A DNA stretch of 47,270 bases from contig JAGATN010000047.1 of the NCBI GenBank assembly GCA_017621225.1, positions 1 to 47,270 of the forward strand, given 5' to 3'. Position 1 is the first letter of the stretch, and the number at the start of each line of letters is the position of its first letter. The position numbers were made by a program, and so were the translations under genes. Shown piece after piece: positions 44,767 through 47,270 of the stretch. The notes beneath the pieces are model-generated. The model had not been told where the DNA came from. It saw only the letters and a list, made by a program, of their open reading frames with translations, and did not search any database. Source of the DNA: Muribaculaceae bacterium. Its GTDB lineage: Bacteria > Bacteroidota > Bacteroidia > Bacteroidales > Muribaculaceae.

Positions 44767-46956
44767 ATGTCACAATTGAGATTTAAAGTTGTCGACGAAG
44801 CGTTCAACCGCAAAGCCGACCCGGTGGAGATTCCAACCGAACGTCCGGAAAAGTATTACGGCAAGTACGTATTCAACCGTCAGAAGATGTTTGAATATCT
44901 GCCGGCCAAAACATTCAGCGTGCTTATCAACGCCATTGACAACAAAGAGCCGCTACCTCGCGAAGTGGCCGACTCGGTAGCCGAGGGTATGATGAGATGG
45001 GCCATCGACAACGGTGCCCGACACTACTCACACTGGTTTCAGCCGCTTACCGAAACCACGGCCGAAAAGCATGACGCATTCATCGACCACGACGGCAAGG
45101 GAGGCGTAATCGAAAACTTCAACGGCAAGATGCTCGTGCAGCAGGAACCCGATGCATCGAGCTTCCCCAACGGTGGCATCCGCAACACCTTCGAAGCTCG
45201 TGGCTACTCCGCATGGGACATATCATCGCCCGCATTCATACTCGACAACACTCTGTGTATCCCCACCATATTCATTTCGTATACAGGCGAATCACTCGAC
45301 TATAAAACGCCACTGCTGAGAGCCCTCAACAGCGTCGACAAGGCCGCTACCGCCGTGGCACGCCTTTTTGACGACAAGGTAAACCACGTGAAGTCATATC
45401 TCGGCTGGGAACAGGAATACTTCCTCGTCGACGAATCGCTCTACTCGGCACGTCCCGACCTGATGCTCACCGGACGCACCCTGATGGGCCATGAATCAGC
45501 CAAAAACCAGCAACTCGAGGATCACTATTTCGGAGCCATTCCATCGCGCGTCGAAGCTTTCATGCTCGACCTCGAAATAGAGTGCCACAAATTGGGCATA
45601 CCGGCAAAAACGCGACACAACGAAGTGGCCCCAAACCAATTTGAGTTAGCTCCCATATTCGAAGAAACCAACTTGGCCAACGACCACAACCTGCTGCTCA
45701 TGACCATAATAGCAGAGGTAGCACGTCGACACCACTTCAGAGTGCTTCTGCACGAAAAGCCATTTGCCGGCATAAACGGTTCGGGAAAGCACAACAACTG
45801 GAGTTTGGGCACCGACACCGGAGTGCTTCTTTTCGCTCCCGGAAAGACCAAAAAAGACAATCTGCAATTCATCACCTTCGTAGTAAACGTCATGGCGGCG
45901 GTGTATCGCTACAACGGATTGCTGAAAGCTTCGATAATGTCGGCCACAAATGCACACCGACTCGGAGCCAACGAGGCACCCCCTGCCATAATTTCAATAT
46001 TCACCGGTTCGCAACTGGCCGAAATACTTACTCGAATAGAAAATTCGACCAACGACGAACTCGCCGACCTCACCAACAAGGAAGGCCTTAACCTCAACGT
46101 GTCGCAGATACCTGAAATCATGCTCGACACTACCGACCGCAACCGTACGTCGCCCTTTGCATTTACCGGCAACCGCTTCGAATTCCGTGCCGTAGGGTCT
46201 TCGGCCAACTGCGCTTGCTCCATGATAGCGCTCAACGCCGTAGTGGCCGAGCAGCTCATCGACTTCAAGCAAAAAATAGATTCGCGCCTGTCGGCGGGCG
46301 AAAGCCTCAACCACGCGCTGCTCGAAGAAATCAGAGCATTGATAAAATTATCGGCTCCCATACATTTCGATGGCAACGGATACAGCGACGAATGGCGCGA
46401 AGAAGCTCAGCAAAGAGGCCTCGACTGCGAGACGAGCACCCCGGTGATATTCGATGCATATCTCGACCCGAATTCGGTGAAGATGTTCGAGGCAACGGGC
46501 GTATTCTCTAAGAAAGAGCTCGAAGCGCGCAACGAGGTAAAATGGGAAATGTACACCAAGAAGATACAGATCGAAGCGCGAGTGCTCGGCGACCTTGCCA
46601 TAAACCACATAATTCCCGTGGCCACGCGCTACCAGTCGATATTGCTCGACAACGTGTTCAAGATAAAAGCCCTGTTCCCCGCCGAAAAGAGCGAGGAGAT
46701 AGCCGCTCCCGACCTCGTTACGATAGAAAAAATATCTGACCACATGCGCATAATAAAAACCGAAGTGGCCAAGATGGTCGATGCCCGACGCACCGCCAAC
46801 CGCATAGAAAACGAGCGCGACAAGGCCATAGCCTATCATGACAACGTGGTGCCCTGCATGAGCGTCATCCGATACCACATCGACAAGCTCGAACTGATGG
46901 TCGACAACGAAATGTGGCCATTACCAAAATACCGCGAACTACTTTTCATTCGATAA
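44767..46956 (+). CDS. glnN: Glutamine synthetase type III
   Basis: 729 residues, the characteristic length of GSIII, about one and a half times GSI. Visible segments are RHYSHWFQPLT, the metal-site glutamates in GWEQEYFLVDE, KTRHNEVAPNQFELAPIFEE, GINGSGKHNNWSLGTDTG and NRTSPFAFTGNRFEFRAVGSS, all conserved in the GlnN family. A C-terminal helical extension follows. It makes glutamine from glutamate, ammonia and ATP. GSIII is common in Bacteroidetes. It is 60 bases after dapL and has a strong terminator behind it. Confidence 0.97.
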   Translation: MSQLRFKVVDEAFNRKADPVEIPTERPEKYYGKYVFNRQKMFEYLPAKTFSVLINAIDNKEPLPREVADSVAEGMMRWAIDNGARHYSHWFQPLTETTAEKHDAFIDHDGKGGVIENFNGKMLVQQEPDASSFPNGGIRNTFEARGYSAWDISSPAFILDNTLCIPTIFISYTGESLDYKTPLLRALNSVDKAATAVARLFDDKVNHVKSYLGWEQEYFLVDESLYSARPDLMLTGRTLMGHESAKNQQLEDHYFGAIPSRVEAFMLDLEIECHKLGIPAKTRHNEVAPNQFELAPIFEETNLANDHNLLLMTIIAEVARRHHFRVLLHEKPFAGINGSGKHNNWSLGTDTGVLLFAPGKTKKDNLQFITFVVNVMAAVYRYNGLLKASIMSATNAHRLGANEAPPAIISIFTGSQLAEILTRIENSTNDELADLTNKEGLNLNVSQIPEIMLDTTDRNRTSPFAFTGNRFEFRAVGSSANCACSMIALNAVVAEQLIDFKQKIDSRLSAGESLNHALLEEIRALIKLSAPIHFDGNGYSDEWREEAQQRGLDCETSTPVIFDAYLDPNSVKMFEATGVFSKKELEARNEVKWEMYTKKIQIEARVLGDLAINHIIPVATRYQSILLDNVFKIKALFPAEKSEEIAAPDLVTIEKISDHMRIIKTEVAKMVDARRTANRIENERDKAIAYHDNVVPCMSVIRYHIDKLELMVDNEMWPLPKYRELLFIR

Positions 46957-46979
46957 GCGGCCAAAAGCCCACACATAAA

Positions 46980-47030
46980 CTCCGCCCCGGCATTCAATCC
47001 ACGCGATCGATGCCGGGGCGGAGCCGTTTT
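46980..47030 (+). terminator. Intrinsic terminator after glnN
   Basis: Perfect 14-bp stem CTCCGCCCCGGCAT (46980-46993) / ATGCCGGGGCGGAG (47010-47023) followed by CCGTTTT. Confidence 0.88.
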
Positions 47031-47096
47031 CACTGCTGCAACGCAATATCCGTCATTTATTTATCGCTTACGTAAGGCCATGTACGGATTTTATCG

Positions 47097-47104
47097 TAAC
47101 TTTG
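47097..47104 (+). promoter_or_regulatory. Candidate -7 element before the second palindromic element
   Basis: TAACTTTG on the plus strand. A transcript started here would enter the hairpin element about 40 bases later. The -33 TTTG is not clear. Confidence 0.4.
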
Positions 47105-47149
47105 TCATGACACAGCGCAATAGCCGTCAAGAAACTGTTTAAATTTATT

Positions 47150-47270
47150 TGTCGAAGGAATTGAGAGGATTTGTCAAGTAGATTTTTGATATTTATGAAG
47201 GAGTTATGGGGTGCCATAATGACTGAATAAATATCAACAAGATGCTGACAAAGACCTCAATGACATGACA
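47150..47270. repeat. Long palindromic element with conserved apex, copy 2 (cut by the window end)
   Basis: Left arm 47150-47195 and right arm 47228-47270 are imperfectly complementary; the best part is TTGATATTTA / TAAATATCAA. The apex GTTATGG-GGTG-CCATAAT and the flanking internal loop (TGAAGGA against GACTGAA) match the apex of the element at 14030-14200, while the arms differ in sequence. The loop partners read T-A, G.A, A.G, A-T, G-C, G.A, A.G. The element may continue past the window. Confidence 0.72.

Noticed and set aside
1-47270. CRISPR array, prophage, insertion sequence or conjugative element
   Set aside because: No regularly spaced repeats, cas genes, transposase, integrase or phage structural genes were seen anywhere in the window.

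Overview
The window looks like a chromosomal segment from a Bacteroidales bacterium, most likely close to Muribaculaceae. Supporting signs are repeated TAnnTTTG -7 promoter elements (sometimes with TTTG at -33), a Bor/gliding-type (T9SS type B) sorting domain, a UpxY/NusG-like antiterminator fragment, type III glutamine synthetase, the DapL lysine branch, L31 type B and several secreted glycoside hydrolases. The genus assignment is inference; no rRNA gene is present.

Layout. (1) Positions 1-12661: a surface-polysaccharide locus. It opens with the tail of a UpxY-like antiterminator and a ~300 nt leader. A strongly AT-rich block follows (about 420-9530): class V aminotransferase, a cytidylyltransferase-oxidoreductase fusion, Wzx-like flippase, three hexapeptide acyltransferases, a CDP-glycerol glycerophosphotransferase-like enzyme, a Wzy-like polymerase and a GT4 glycosyltransferase. 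It closes with wecG-, wecB- and wecC-like genes whose base composition moves towards the host's. Together they suggest a repeat unit containing ManNAcA and carrying a CDP-activated phospho-substituent plus acetyl groups. One acyltransferase is broken at a nine-G tract exactly where slippage would switch it on or off. (2) 12662-19279: a beta-barrel protein, tRNA-Ser(GGA), a long palindromic element, rfbC, an LtaS-like phosphotransferase with a PAP2 phosphatase, rpmE2 and a DUF418 membrane protein. (3) 19471-30145: a biotin-dependent carboxyltransferase, a secreted protein with 20-residue repeats, a C1 peptidase, an mtaB / lipid A acyltransferase-like / GT2 operon, a lipoprotein and an nfn (electron-bifurcating transhydrogenase) pair. 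(4) 30369-42398: GH36 alpha-galactosidase, an operon of a T9SS cargo protein, lytic transglycosylase and uvrA, then ahpC, GH20 hexosaminidase, a probable minus-strand small RNA and a GH13 lipoprotein. (5) 42570-46956: dapF, dapL and glnN (lysine/peptidoglycan precursor and nitrogen assimilation), followed at the window edge by a second copy of the palindromic element.

The two most unusual things are the poly-G switch inside the polysaccharide operon, and a pair of long hairpin elements (14030-14200 and 47150-47270) whose apex is nearly identical while their stems differ in sequence but remain self-complementary.
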